Assembly: GCA_002323795.1 (NCBI GenBank)
Contig: DCPZ01000053.1
Coordinates: 1-23,018, forward strand
Source: Flavobacteriales bacterium UBA1531
Lineage (GTDB): Bacteria > Bacteroidota > Bacteroidia > Flavobacteriales_D > Sanyastnellaceae
Length of the DNA: 23,018 nucleotides
Direction of reading: 5' to 3'
Shown here: positions 1 to 8,100 of the stretch, one piece after another
Layout: every line of letters begins with the position of its first letter
Position numbering within the stretch: the first letter of the stretch is position 1
The notes under the pieces: model-generated
The model's database searches: none
Seen by the model: only the letters and a program-made list of their open reading frames with translations
Told to the model about the DNA's origin: nothing
Made by a program: the position numbers and the translations under genes

Positions 1-1
1 T

Positions 2-3000
2 ATGAACAACCCTGCCCTTAACGTTGGCTTCGATATGGGAGGGGACATATTTACTGAAACATACGTGAGCGAGAGTAGTACTATTCCCGTGACTATGAAG
101 GACTCCCTTGGCAATGATTATCAACCGGCTCCAATACACCTCACTGCACTTCCGTTTAATTTTGATAACGTATCCGTCATTCAAAACTCACCTGTCGCTT
201 CTTCTGCTGATAAAAACGGATTATTAGCGCTAGAGAACAGGATAGGTGGGAATACGCCACTAACCCTGTCTACCAAGCACCTTGGAGCACTGGACACAGC
301 TTATTACAACAATGCTCATCTTTCCGCAGACAAGAAACTCTCAATCAATACCCAATTCATTGAGGTAGATGTTGTGTATGATTTGGACGATCAGGACCAA
401 GCACCATCTGTTTCAGCACTTTTAAGTGATTTCCGGGTGCAAGATGCTAATCTTTGTTTCGCAGATTATATCGGAGTAGACTCGACATATCTTTCTTACG
501 GTGCAAATGAAGATGACTTTGCTCCAGAAATGAAAGACGTCGCAGTCCCATACCTAAAAGAATCAGGTCAATATTGTCCTGATACAGACTATGACGGTTG
601 TCAGGATTGTTCAATAGAAGCCAGTGGCAATCCAGCCAATGACGGCACCGACACCGATGGCGATGGAATCTGTAACATTGGTGATAATGATGATGACGGG
701 GATGGCGTTCTGGATGCTAACGATACACATCCTCTCGATCCATATTTGTGTGGTGATACGGACTTCGACACATGCGATGACTGTAGTTCTGGCACCTTCA
801 ACCCTTCGGAAGATGGGCAAGATTCTGACGAGGACGGCATTTGCGATGACGGGGACAATGACAATGACAATGATGGTGTAGACGCAAGTATCGATGACAA
901 TGACCTTGACGCAAGCATTTGTACTGACTCTGACAATGATGGCTGCGACGATTGTAGTTTATCAGGGACATTTGATCCGATGAATGATGGCGTCGACACA
1001 GATGGAGATGGCCTTTGTGATTCTGGTGACGACGATATGGATGGCGACGGCTATCTTAATGACGTGGACCTTGACTCTTTGAACCACACAGTTTGTGCAG
1101 ATATTGACGAGGACGGGTGTGACGACTGCACTAACATTGATTTCGTTTATTTCTTCTATCCCGACACGTTAAACGATGGTTTCGATTTTGATGGGGACGG
1201 TCAATGTAACGAGAATGCAGCTGATACAGACGAAGATGGTATTATAGACGAAATGGATGCTGATCCGGAAAATCGATTCTACTGCGGTCTTGATGATGAC
1301 CTAGATGGCTGTGACGACTGCTCGTCAGGGACATATGATCTAGGACAAGATGGAAGTGATACGGACAGCGATGGCATCTGTGACAACAATGATCCTGATA
1401 TCGATGGTGACGGCTCTGCAAACAATTCAAATTCTGGTTGGGCAATTGAATATTTTGTAGAAGATTTTTATGATTACGATCCGACACGATGCCTTGATAT
1501 AGACCTTGACGGATGCGACGATTGCACAAATACAATCCTTTCAGGGGATTCCACATTTAATGTGGTATCTCTTGCCATGACTGTCACGGTGAACGCCAGT
1601 TCAACGGACACAGTGACAGATTTTTCTAATGACTCGAATGGTGTCATAACGCTGATAAGACTAATTAACAGCGCAGTCTCACCAGCCGATACATCATACA
1701 TCGTTCACGGAGACGGCGAAGATTTAGATGGTGATGGAATTTGTGATTATGGTGACAACGATATCGACGGCGATGGCATTCCCCAATATTCCGATGCAGA
1801 AATACTGGAAATGGGAACTAGTGGAGAATTGGAGTGCTTCGAGGACGCAGACGGCGATGGCTTGTGCGACTCGTATGAAGCGCCTGGACTCATCGATATT
1901 GATAGCTTGAATTATGCATCTTGCTTCGATCTTGACTTAGACGGATGCGACGATTGCAATGCTTTGACTTTAGGAGAGTCCCTAGACTATAGTGACACTC
2001 TCTATAGCGATACTTTGTATTTCGACTTCTGTTACCTCACACTCAAAGCAGATAGCTTAAGTGATTGTAAAACTGTAGAAACTGGGGATGAATGCGATGA
2101 CGATGAAGGAGATTGTCGAAACGTGACCTATGATGAAGACGGCAACAGGTTGTGCAGGACTACAAACAACTATTGCGGGTCCGATGTAGATCGGGATGGA
2201 GTTGTAGAGGAATGCGAGTATGTTTGCGGGGTTGATCTTGATGGCGACGGGGCCATATCAGACGACGAATTATGCGTTATCGACGGGGTGTGCGGCGTCG
2301 ATTTGAATGACGACGGGGTCATATCGGACAACGAGTTATGTGATGAAGGCGAGGTCCCATGTGAGTATCTCTGGACCAGCGATTGCCCGGAGTGCGAGTG
2401 CTACAGCTTTGAGGATGACTTAGATTCAAGTGCGCTGGAGAATTTTGAACATCCCGAGCAAATGGAGGTGGTTGTGGTCAAAAATGATGGAACTGATAGT
2501 GACGGAGATGGAATTTGTGATTTAGGCGATACCAATGACGCCGTCTTTAATCCAGAATTCCGAGACATGGATGGTGATGGCGTGGAAGCCATTTGTGATT
2601 GCAATGACACCTGTTTGGATGCGAATGATGACGGAGTTTGTGATGAATGCATTGATGAGGATAATGATGGAGAATGTGATCCATGCATTGATCTCGATGG
2701 TGACGGGATTTGCGAGAATTATTACCCGGGCGCAACTTGGGGAGAACCAATAGCATATTATCCCGATGCTGACGCAGATGGTTATGCGCATGCTGACTCA
2801 ATATCAGCAGCAGTTCTAATCTGTCATGATGCTGATGGTTCTGGAACAGGGGATACCCTCCTCATTATCGGTTATACACCCCTACTAGGGGATTGTAATG
2901 ATACCGATGGTACGTATACGCCTGCTCCTTCGGGCTACGACTGCTACGGCAACTGCCTGACGGATGCCGATAACGACGGTGTATGTGACGAGTTTGAAGT

Positions 3001-3139
3001 CGTAGGATGTACCGATACCTCAGCATGCAACTATAATGCGGATGCTACCGACGACGGTTCATGTATGTACGAAGATGCAGTAGGCGTATGTGGCGGCGAT
3101 TGTCAAGCCGATATGGATGGCGATGGTGTATGCGACTAG
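2..3139 (+). CDS. Asp/Cys-rich Ca-binding repeat surface protein, 5'-partial and probably 3'-truncated
   Basis: At least 1045 residues, open at the window's left edge, so the Met at base 2 need not be the true start. Residues 1-185 are not repetitive and I do not recognise them. From C192 a module opening with a Cys-rich 'CxDxDxDGCDDC' recurs seven times (Cys 192, 250, 307, 365, 428, 497, 641). It is followed by 'DGxDxDGDGICDxGDxDxDGDG' runs typical of thrombospondin type 3-like Ca-binding repeats. Residues 742-785 hold two tandem EF-hand-type loops ('DLDGDGAISDDE' and a variant). Near residue 918 there is a MopE-like 'YYPDADADGYA' motif, then the 'GCTDTSACNYNADAT' element common in Flavobacteriales surface proteins. 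Such proteins are normally secreted by the type IX system and end in a sorting domain, and none is present here. The stop falls inside a repeat. Likely role: a Ca-stabilised cell-surface or adhesin-like protein (inference). The signal peptide is outside the window. Confidence 0.8.
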   Translation: MNNPALNVGFDMGGDIFTETYVSESSTIPVTMKDSLGNDYQPAPIHLTALPFNFDNVSVIQNSPVASSADKNGLLALENRIGGNTPLTLSTKHLGALDTAYYNNAHLSADKKLSINTQFIEVDVVYDLDDQDQAPSVSALLSDFRVQDANLCFADYIGVDSTYLSYGANEDDFAPEMKDVAVPYLKESGQYCPDTDYDGCQDCSIEASGNPANDGTDTDGDGICNIGDNDDDGDGVLDANDTHPLDPYLCGDTDFDTCDDCSSGTFNPSEDGQDSDEDGICDDGDNDNDNDGVDASIDDNDLDASICTDSDNDGCDDCSLSGTFDPMNDGVDTDGDGLCDSGDDDMDGDGYLNDVDLDSLNHTVCADIDEDGCDDCTNIDFVYFFYPDTLNDGFDFDGDGQCNENAADTDEDGIIDEMDADPENRFYCGLDDDLDGCDDCSSGTYDLGQDGSDTDSDGICDNNDPDIDGDGSANNSNSGWAIEYFVEDFYDYDPTRCLDIDLDGCDDCTNTILSGDSTFNVVSLAMTVTVNASSTDTVTDFSNDSNGVITLIRLINSAVSPADTSYIVHGDGEDLDGDGICDYGDNDIDGDGIPQYSDAEILEMGTSGELECFEDADGDGLCDSYEAPGLIDIDSLNYASCFDLDLDGCDDCNALTLGESLDYSDTLYSDTLYFDFCYLTLKADSLSDCKTVETGDECDDDEGDCRNVTYDEDGNRLCRTTNNYCGSDVDRDGVVEECEYVCGVDLDGDGAISDDELCVIDGVCGVDLNDDGVISDNELCDEGEVPCEYLWTSDCPECECYSFEDDLDSSALENFEHPEQMEVVVVKNDGTDSDGDGICDLGDTNDAVFNPEFRDMDGDGVEAICDCNDTCLDANDDGVCDECIDEDNDGECDPCIDLDGDGICENYYPGATWGEPIAYYPDADADGYAHADSISAAVLICHDADGSGTGDTLLIIGYTPLLGDCNDTDGTYTPAPSGYDCYGNCLTDADNDGVCDEFEVVGCTDTSACNYNADATDDGSCMYEDAVGVCGGDCQADMDGDGVCD
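2225..2356 (+). repeat. Tandem pair of 66-bp EF-hand-loop units
   Basis: Two adjacent 22-codon units (2225-2290 and 2291-2356) encode 'CGVDLDGDGAISDDELC...' and 'CGVDLNDDGVISDNELC...'. Each holds a 12-residue loop with Asp/Asn at positions 1, 3 and 5, Gly at 6, Ile at 8 and an acidic residue at 12, the EF-hand or dockerin pattern. The second copy has Asn at position 3 and Asp at position 4. The DNA is also clearly similar, which suggests a fairly recent internal duplication. Confidence 0.75.
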
Positions 3140-3150
3140 TTCGAGCTAAA

Positions 3151-3170
3151 TGACGGTGAATGACGGTGAA
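3151..3170 (+). repeat. 10-bp tandem repeat just after the stop
   Basis: TGACGGTGAA occurs twice in a row, followed by a partial third copy (TGACG). It lies 11 bases after the TAG stop of the Asp-rich gene. It puts further stops in that frame (TGA at 3160), so readthrough of the TAG would add only a few residues. Confidence 0.8.
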
Positions 3171-3210
3171 TGACGAGTCTTCGCTTCCCCATCTAGAAAT
3201 AACTACGAAT

Positions 3211-3241
3211 AAAAAAGTCAGGCCCTCAGCCTGGCTTTTTT
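3211..3241. terminator. Intrinsic terminator hairpin, potentially bidirectional
   Basis: Left arm AAAAAAGTCAGGC (3211-3223), loop CCTCA, right arm GCCTGGCTTTTTT (3229-3241), with a single G-T pair in the stem. The T-run continues to 3242. It fits termination of the plus-strand Asp-rich gene. The A-run on the other arm means it could also stop minus-strand transcripts coming from the cold-shock gene. Confidence 0.85.
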
Positions 3242-3290
3242 TGTGCCCGACCGTTTCACCCCGGCTGCTGACGGCCTTGCTTTGTTTCAG

Positions 3291-3380
3291 ATGAAGTTCG
3301 ACCTCCAAAGTGAATACCAGCCAGACGGCGATCAGCCCCAGGCCATCGCAGAATTGGTGGAGGGGGGCAACACCGGACCG
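3291..3380 (+). pseudogene. uvrB: Orphan N-terminal stub of UvrB
   Basis: From ATG 3291 the translation begins 'MKFDLQSEYQPDGDQPQAI' and continues to 'AELVEG' (about 25 residues). This matches the start of excinuclease subunit UvrB, whose family pattern is F.L.S.Y.P.GDQP.AI..LVEG. In UvrB the Walker A segment ('LLGVTGSGKT') follows within about 15 residues. Here the similarity stops after residue 25-30 and the frame runs on as unrelated sequence antisense to the cold-shock gene, ending at 3488. The helicase motifs and everything else are missing, so this cannot be a working repair protein. The end coordinate is approximate. The 3140-3393 stretch holds nothing else beyond the terminator and the 10-bp repeat. 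Confidence 0.75.
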
Positions 3381-3393
3381 ACTTCAAATCAAC

Positions 3394-3855
3394 TTACTGA
3401 GGTGTTTCCTTGTAAAGCTCAACCTTTACCGCAGCCAAGCCTCGGGGCCCCTGCTCCACCTCAAACGAGACCTTTGAATCTTCCTTGATCTCTCCTTCGA
3501 CGTTGTTGATGTGCACGAAAATGCTCTCCCGAGAATCCAAATCTCGTATGAATCCGAATCCCTTCGAATCATTGAAGAATGAAACGATTCCGATTCGAGG
3601 AGCGTCATCTGGCAACTTTTCTTTCTTTGGAATTCCCAACTCAATGTCTTCCGCATTGATTTCTTCCTTCTCAGAAGGATCCGGTGGAGTGTCGGTCACG
3701 TTGCCATAAGCATCGACATAAGCAATCATGCTGTCGTCGTCCAGGCTTGACTTGTTCTCTGATCGCGCCAACTTCTTGGCCTCTTTCTCTTTGCGCTTTT
3801 TTTCACGCTTTAGTTCGCGTTCGCGCTTTCCGAATGATTGTTGTGATCTTCCCAG
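3394..3855 (-). CDS. Cold-shock-domain protein with Lys/Arg-rich N-terminus (probable CTG start)
   Basis: 153 residues from a CTG at 3855. The C-terminal part (about residues 88-146) is a cold-shock domain with RNP1 'KGFGFI' (98-103) and RNP2 'SIFVHI' (111-116), implying binding to single-stranded RNA or DNA. Residues 10-28 are very basic and residues 30-87 form an acidic linker. A TTG at 3771 would give a 125-residue protein, but the in-frame upstream codons read 'LGRSQQSFGKRERELKREKK'. This matches the usual start of the Bacteroidota relatives (MGRSQQ.FGK...), so the longer form is preferred. No ATG or GTG is visible in frame at that point. The family is known for RNA chaperone activity; the exact target is unknown. 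Its 3' end directly faces the uvrB stub. Confidence 0.8.
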   Translation of the reverse strand: MGRSQQSFGKRERELKREKKRKEKEAKKLARSENKSSLDDDSMIAYVDAYGNVTDTPPDPSEKEEINAEDIELGIPKKEKLPDDAPRIGIVSFFNDSKGFGFIRDLDSRESIFVHINNVEGEIKEDSKVSFEVEQGPRGLAAVKVELYKETPQ

Positions 3856-3962
3856 GATTTCTAATTTTTTTGAAAGGTAAGAATTAACCGCTGAACTTGG
3901 TTCGCAGGGGCATCATCAAAGTGCACGCATTGGTTTTAATAACTTCATTGCAGTAAGAGTCG

Positions 3963-4577
3963 TCAAGGCATGAAGAAAACCTGTCCACCCGCATGCAGCA
4001 GTTGTGCCATGGTACGCAATGATTTACCGGAGACACTCATGGATCCCATGCTGTTTGTGGAAACCTCACCCTTGGACCCATCTGGAAAATGCAAAATGTA
4101 CCGTGTGCCAAATGGCATTGGATTCCCGTGCTGATCCCTGCCCGCATCCAAGAGCAGCACCTGTGATTTCATGGGCATCTGCTCGTAGACTTCTAATGCA
4201 TCGCTTGGTTCAGTCGAGGGCAACCAGCTTTCAACTAAAACATGTCGAATTCCAGTGCCTCTTTGCTGCGGATCCGAACCATCATTGACTCCGGCTCTAA
4301 GCACCACCACGTCCGGTGACGAATGCAGGGTCAACGCCTTCCCTTCTTTTCCCGTCCAATCGAGCACTGCAATGTCCAGCGCTTGACGTGAGTCTCGACC
4401 TTCGGACTGTGCATTCCACGATGAGCCGAAATGTCCCAATAGTGGCAGGAGATCTGGCATCGACAAAAGCTCATCTTGATTGAAGTCTGGTTGCCAAGAT
4501 TCAGAATCAGCATCTTGAGCATGCACTGAAAAGGATAAGGTCAGGCCCAATAACACAACCAAAGTATTCTTGCTCAT
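3963..4577 (-). CDS. Small secreted protein with dockerin-like loop, function unknown
   Basis: 204 residues from ATG 4577; an ATG at 4607 would add ten residues ahead of the signal peptide and is less likely. Residues 1-20 ('MSKNTLVVLL...SVHA') are a typical signal peptide with cleavage before Gln-Asp. Residues 30-54 ('PDFNQDELLSMPDLLPLLG', then 'HFGSSW') resemble the D.N.D......DLL.LL..FG segment, a single Ca-loop or dockerin-like element seen in many secreted Bacteroidota proteins. The remaining 150 residues are not recognised. They include a 'HFPDGSKGEV' stretch near the C-terminus. The gene lies 109 bases downstream of the GH13 gene on the same strand and could be co-transcribed. Export to the periplasm or surface is likely; no activity can be assigned. 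Confidence 0.7.
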   Translation of the reverse strand: MSKNTLVVLLGLTLSFSVHAQDADSESWQPDFNQDELLSMPDLLPLLGHFGSSWNAQSEGRDSRQALDIAVLDWTGKEGKALTLHSSPDVVVLRAGVNDGSDPQQRGTGIRHVLVESWLPSTEPSDALEVYEQMPMKSQVLLLDAGRDQHGNPMPFGTRYILHFPDGSKGEVSTNSMGSMSVSGKSLRTMAQLLHAGGQVFFMP

Positions 4578-4686
4578 GAGTAGGTTTTGAGCGAATATAA
4601 ATTGCATTTCAGCGGATTAGAATCGCTACTCAAAGAGAAGTCCACAAACTTTCGTGAGCAACCTGCGATGCTGCAAATGGACGCCA

Positions 4687-6567
4687 TCAATCCACCTCCA
4701 ACACCAACGCCGCTCCAGCTGCAACCGAGAAATCTCCTTGCCCCGTATGCATGACCTCTCCATTTAGCGCATGGCGCAAAGAGCGGCGGCCATTCAGCAC
4801 CTCATCGAAACGCGCCAAATCCAATGCTTCAGAATCGTCAGATTGGTTCAAAATCACCATCACCGTTTGAGATTCATCAAAGCGGAAATAAACATAGGTG
4901 CCGGCTTCAGGAACAAAATGCATCAATCGTCCATGATGGATTGCGCTTGCCGTTTTCCTCCAGTTCAATAACTGCCGCATTTCATTTTGAAAGGCCCTTG
5001 ACTCTTTCGAAAGTTCTTGGCCGGAAAAACCGTTCACGTCATCCCCACGCCACCCCCCTGGGAAATCGCTTCGAATGTTTCCATGACTTTCGTCGCCAGT
5101 ATTGGACATCAAAATCTCTGTGCCGTAATAAAATTGCGGCGTGCCCCGCATCGTGGCAAAAAAATACAGAGCAATTCGAGTCTTCTTTATGTCATCTCCG
5201 AGTTGCGTGTGAATTCGACTCATGTCGTGGTTGTCCGGAAAAATGACATGATCCTCAGGCCGAGGATAGAGGTAATCACTCCCCAACATTTCGTAAAGCC
5301 GCACCCAATTGGAATGCCATGCCTCCCGCTCATTCATGCATTGGATGAAAGCGTGATGCAATGGAAAATCCAACAAGCCAGGCAAGCAAGACGCATAACC
5401 ATCTGCATTCTTTGAACCTGCCTGCCAATACGCCAGAGTGGACGGACTCAAGCTCCATTCTTCCCCACAGATATTGAAATTTGGGTAAGCAGCCATCACT
5501 TCACAACTCCAGCGCGCCATGAAAGCAGCATCGGAATATGGGTAAGTGTCCATGCGAATGCCACCAAGTCCGAGAAATTCAATCCACCAAATCGTGTTTT
5601 GGATGAGGTAATCTGCAAGCAGTGGCTGACGCTGATTCAAGTCCGGCATCTCTTTCACAAACCAACCGTCTGAAAACCCTTTTACATCGGACTGCGCCGC
5701 ATAAGGATCTCGCAAGGTCGTACGCCGATGCGTCGTCGGAGTGAATTCGGCGCTGTTGTTGATCCAATCAGGCGTTGGCAAATCTCGCATCCATGGATGT
5801 TCAGATCCGCAATGATTCATGATCATATCCATGATGAGTTTCATCCCACGCTTCCCAATCGACTGAGCCAATTCCCGATACTCAGCATTGGTTCCAAAAC
5901 GCGGATCCACCCGGTAATAGTCAGTCGTGGCATAACCGTGATAGGACCATTGCGGTTGATTGTTTTCCAACACCGGATTGAGCCACACCGCCGTAAACCC
6001 CATGCTATCCAAGTACCCCAAATGCGATTCTATCCCAACCAGATCTCCGCCATGTCGTCCATGATCATTCGATCGGTCGACCCCCTCGAGCATGCCCGCT
6101 ACTTCATCATTGCTCGGATCGCCATTGGCAAAACGATCCGGTGTGATCAGGCAAATCGCATCGGCTTGACTGTAGCCTTCTGCATTCGAGCTTACTTTCT
6201 CTTCCCTTTGCTTCAACTCAAACGGAGTGCTGCCCAACTTTTTCATGCTTTCGCCAGAAGCATCAAACCAATCAATGATGAGAGTTCCAGCAGGTGCATC
6301 TGGAGAAACGTGCAAATAGAGAAACTGGTAATTCTCGTTCACTCCGCGGCGTGGGATACGGCTTAACTCAACTCCGGGATAATCAATGAATGGCTGCAAT
6401 CCCCCTACCCGTGCTCCATGCACCATGATTTGAACAGTGTCCACCGGCATGCCTACCCACCAATGTGGAGGATCAACCCGATCGACGAATGCCTGAGACA
6501 AGCCGAATGTCACAGAGAATAGGGAAGCAAGCACCAAGAGGCAAATTGATCGTACACGCATGTTCAC
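4687..6567 (-). CDS. Secreted GH13 alpha-amylase family enzyme (cyclomaltodextrinase/neopullulanase-like)
   Basis: 626 residues with a signal peptide (about 1-26). Residues 27-118 form an N-terminal beta domain of the cyclomaltodextrinase type, followed by a TIM-barrel GH13 domain (about 130-540) and a C-terminal beta domain. All four GH13 signature regions are visible: 'DMIMNH' (247-252), 'GIRMDTY' with nucleophile D340, 'GEEW' with acid/base E369, and 'FPDNHD' with D448. The catalytic triad is therefore complete. It should hydrolyse alpha-1,4-linked glucans or cyclodextrins in the periplasm or at the outer membrane, like SusA-type neopullulanases. The precise substrate cannot be read from sequence. 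It lies 36 bases after the aldehyde dehydrogenase gene on the same strand, so the two may share a transcript. No SusC/SusD pair is nearby. Confidence 0.9.
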   Translation of the reverse strand: MNMRVRSICLLVLASLFSVTFGLSQAFVDRVDPPHWWVGMPVDTVQIMVHGARVGGLQPFIDYPGVELSRIPRRGVNENYQFLYLHVSPDAPAGTLIIDWFDASGESMKKLGSTPFELKQREEKVSSNAEGYSQADAICLITPDRFANGDPSNDEVAGMLEGVDRSNDHGRHGGDLVGIESHLGYLDSMGFTAVWLNPVLENNQPQWSYHGYATTDYYRVDPRFGTNAEYRELAQSIGKRGMKLIMDMIMNHCGSEHPWMRDLPTPDWINNSAEFTPTTHRRTTLRDPYAAQSDVKGFSDGWFVKEMPDLNQRQPLLADYLIQNTIWWIEFLGLGGIRMDTYPYSDAAFMARWSCEVMAAYPNFNICGEEWSLSPSTLAYWQAGSKNADGYASCLPGLLDFPLHHAFIQCMNEREAWHSNWVRLYEMLGSDYLYPRPEDHVIFPDNHDMSRIHTQLGDDIKKTRIALYFFATMRGTPQFYYGTEILMSNTGDESHGNIRSDFPGGWRGDDVNGFSGQELSKESRAFQNEMRQLLNWRKTASAIHHGRLMHFVPEAGTYVYFRFDESQTVMVILNQSDDSEALDLARFDEVLNGRRSLRHALNGEVMHTGQGDFSVAAGAALVLEVD

Positions 6568-6603
6568 GGGATGAGAGGCAAAGAAAGCATCTGGAGACCA
6601 AAC

Positions 6604-8031
6604 TCAAAGCCAGCGAAGCAACCGATCAATGACCTTCGTCTTCCAAGGAGTGTAAGGCGGCATCAGCAAAGAAGCAGCCCCGTCCACGCGCTGCTCGTAT
6701 ACTCCCCGCATGTGTGTGAATTCCCTAAAACCATATTCTCCATGACCCGATCCAATGCCACTGTTCCCATGTCCTCCAAACGGTAATTGATTGCTTGACA
6801 CATGGATCACCGAATTATTGATGCTCGCTCCGCCCGACTGAATGGAATTGAGCACGCGGTCAATGAAGCGACTGCGCTTGCTGTAAATGTACAAGGCCAA
6901 TGGAACAGGTCGGCCGTTTACCGCCTTCACCACCTCCTCCAAATCGTCGTATGGAATGATGGGCAAGACTGGTCCGAACACTTCTTCCTCCATGATTTTA
7001 GAATCCGGTGACAGACCCATCAATATGGTTGGATGAACGAGCCGAGCATTGGCGTCGCTTTGACCTCCGTGTGCAACCGTTGCACCCTTGGAAACCGCGT
7101 CATCAATCAATTCGAGCAAACGCGCTGCATGCACGTCTTTGACAATGCGCTGGTAATCTGGATTTTCAGCCACTGTTCCAGGATAGAGCTCAGTCATTGC
7201 ATGCTCTACAGCCTCTGCGAATTTCTTCTCCATGGCTCTGGGAACAAAGATGTAATCAGGCGCAACACAGATTTGCCCCGCATTGGATAGCTTGGCCCAG
7301 GCGATCTTTTTCGCAGTCGCTTTTAAAGGTGCTGATTCATCCACAATTACGGGCGACTTTCCACCAAGCTCGAGCGTCACACTGCAAGGGTGTTCTGCAG
7401 CAGCGCGCATCACAATCTTACCAACTTCAGGTGAACCCGTAAAATAAATGTGATTGAAAGGCAATGACAATAGATGCGAAGCAGTATCGACACCTCCCTG
7501 AACCACCGATACTTCATTGGCTGGAAACACGGCCGCTGCTATTTCCGCTACAACTTGCGCTGTTTTGCTCGTTAATTCTGATGGCTTCAGCATGGCAGTG
7601 CACCCCGCCGCGATGGCTGCAATCAACGGACGAAAAACCAACTGCATTGGATAATTCCAAGGAGCGATGATCAGCGCAACTCCTTTGCCTTCATATCGAA
7701 TCCATGAGACAGAACCCAGATGTGCCAAACCTCCTGACACACGGCGCGGCTTCATCCACTTGCGCAGTCCTTTTTTCACAGCTTTGATTTCAGATTTTAT
7801 GACAAAAATCTCAGTCAAATCAACCTCCTCTCCCGGCTTCCTAAAATCCTCCCACATGGCCACCTTGAGGTCATCGCGCCGACGCCATACCTCAGCGTAT
7901 AGGGCATCCAAACGCTTGATCCGTGCCTTGGCGCTCAGCAAGCGTTGTTCCTTCGACCGATCTCTTAAGTCATCAAATGCATCGTTCATCAAATCGGCGG
8001 AAGGCGACAAAGGAAGTATGGACTCGGTCAT
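6604..8031 (-). CDS. Aldehyde dehydrogenase, class 3-like
   Basis: 475 residues, NAD(P)-dependent oxidation of an aldehyde to a carboxylic acid. Seen directly: 'APWNYP' with oxyanion-hole N126, 'KPSE' with K149, the 'FTGSPEVGK' cofactor loop (197-205), 'LELGGKSP' with general base E221, and 'NAGQICVAPDY' with catalytic C255. The short length, the 'NNSVIHVSSNQLPFGGHGNSGIG' type C-terminal segment and the lack of an N-terminal extension fit the ALDH3/fatty-aldehyde or coniferyl-aldehyde group rather than ALDH1/2. There is no signal peptide, so it is cytosolic or membrane-peripheral. It is transcribed divergently from the methyltransferase gene at 8101. The GH13 gene follows closely but no metabolic link is obvious. 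Confidence 0.92.
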   Translation of the reverse strand: MTESILPLSPSADLMNDAFDDLRDRSKEQRLLSAKARIKRLDALYAEVWRRRDDLKVAMWEDFRKPGEEVDLTEIFVIKSEIKAVKKGLRKWMKPRRVSGGLAHLGSVSWIRYEGKGVALIIAPWNYPMQLVFRPLIAAIAAGCTAMLKPSELTSKTAQVVAEIAAAVFPANEVSVVQGGVDTASHLLSLPFNHIYFTGSPEVGKIVMRAAAEHPCSVTLELGGKSPVIVDESAPLKATAKKIAWAKLSNAGQICVAPDYIFVPRAMEKKFAEAVEHAMTELYPGTVAENPDYQRIVKDVHAARLLELIDDAVSKGATVAHGGQSDANARLVHPTILMGLSPDSKIMEEEVFGPVLPIIPYDDLEEVVKAVNGRPVPLALYIYSKRSRFIDRVLNSIQSGGASINNSVIHVSSNQLPFGGHGNSGIGSGHGEYGFREFTHMRGVYEQRVDGAASLLMPPYTPWKTKVIDRLLRWL

Positions 8032-8100
8032 GCGATCAATTTGTGGTAATCTAAGAGGTTCTCACGTCAAATTCCCCTAATTTTTTCAGAAATTCGACAG

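Noticed and set aside
601..999. Minus-strand frame of 132 codons rich in Ser/Pro
   Set aside because: Its repetitive composition is just the complement of the Asp-rich GAT/GAC repeats on the plus strand.
575..2000. CRISPR-like or DNA-level tandem array
   Set aside because: The periodicity is at protein level; the DNA units differ widely in sequence and spacing, and there are no conserved short repeats with unique spacers.
3243..3488. 81-codon plus-strand frame as an intact small gene
   Set aside because: Only about 25 codons resemble a known protein (UvrB start); the rest is antisense to the cold-shock gene.
5728..6366. Long plus-strand frame of 212 codons inside the GH13 gene
   Set aside because: Antisense shadow of a gene with all GH13 motifs; its translation has no recognisable domain.
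4687..8031. Starch-utilisation (Sus) locus
   Set aside because: One GH13 enzyme is present, but no SusC/SusD pair, regulator or second glycoside hydrolase lies nearby.
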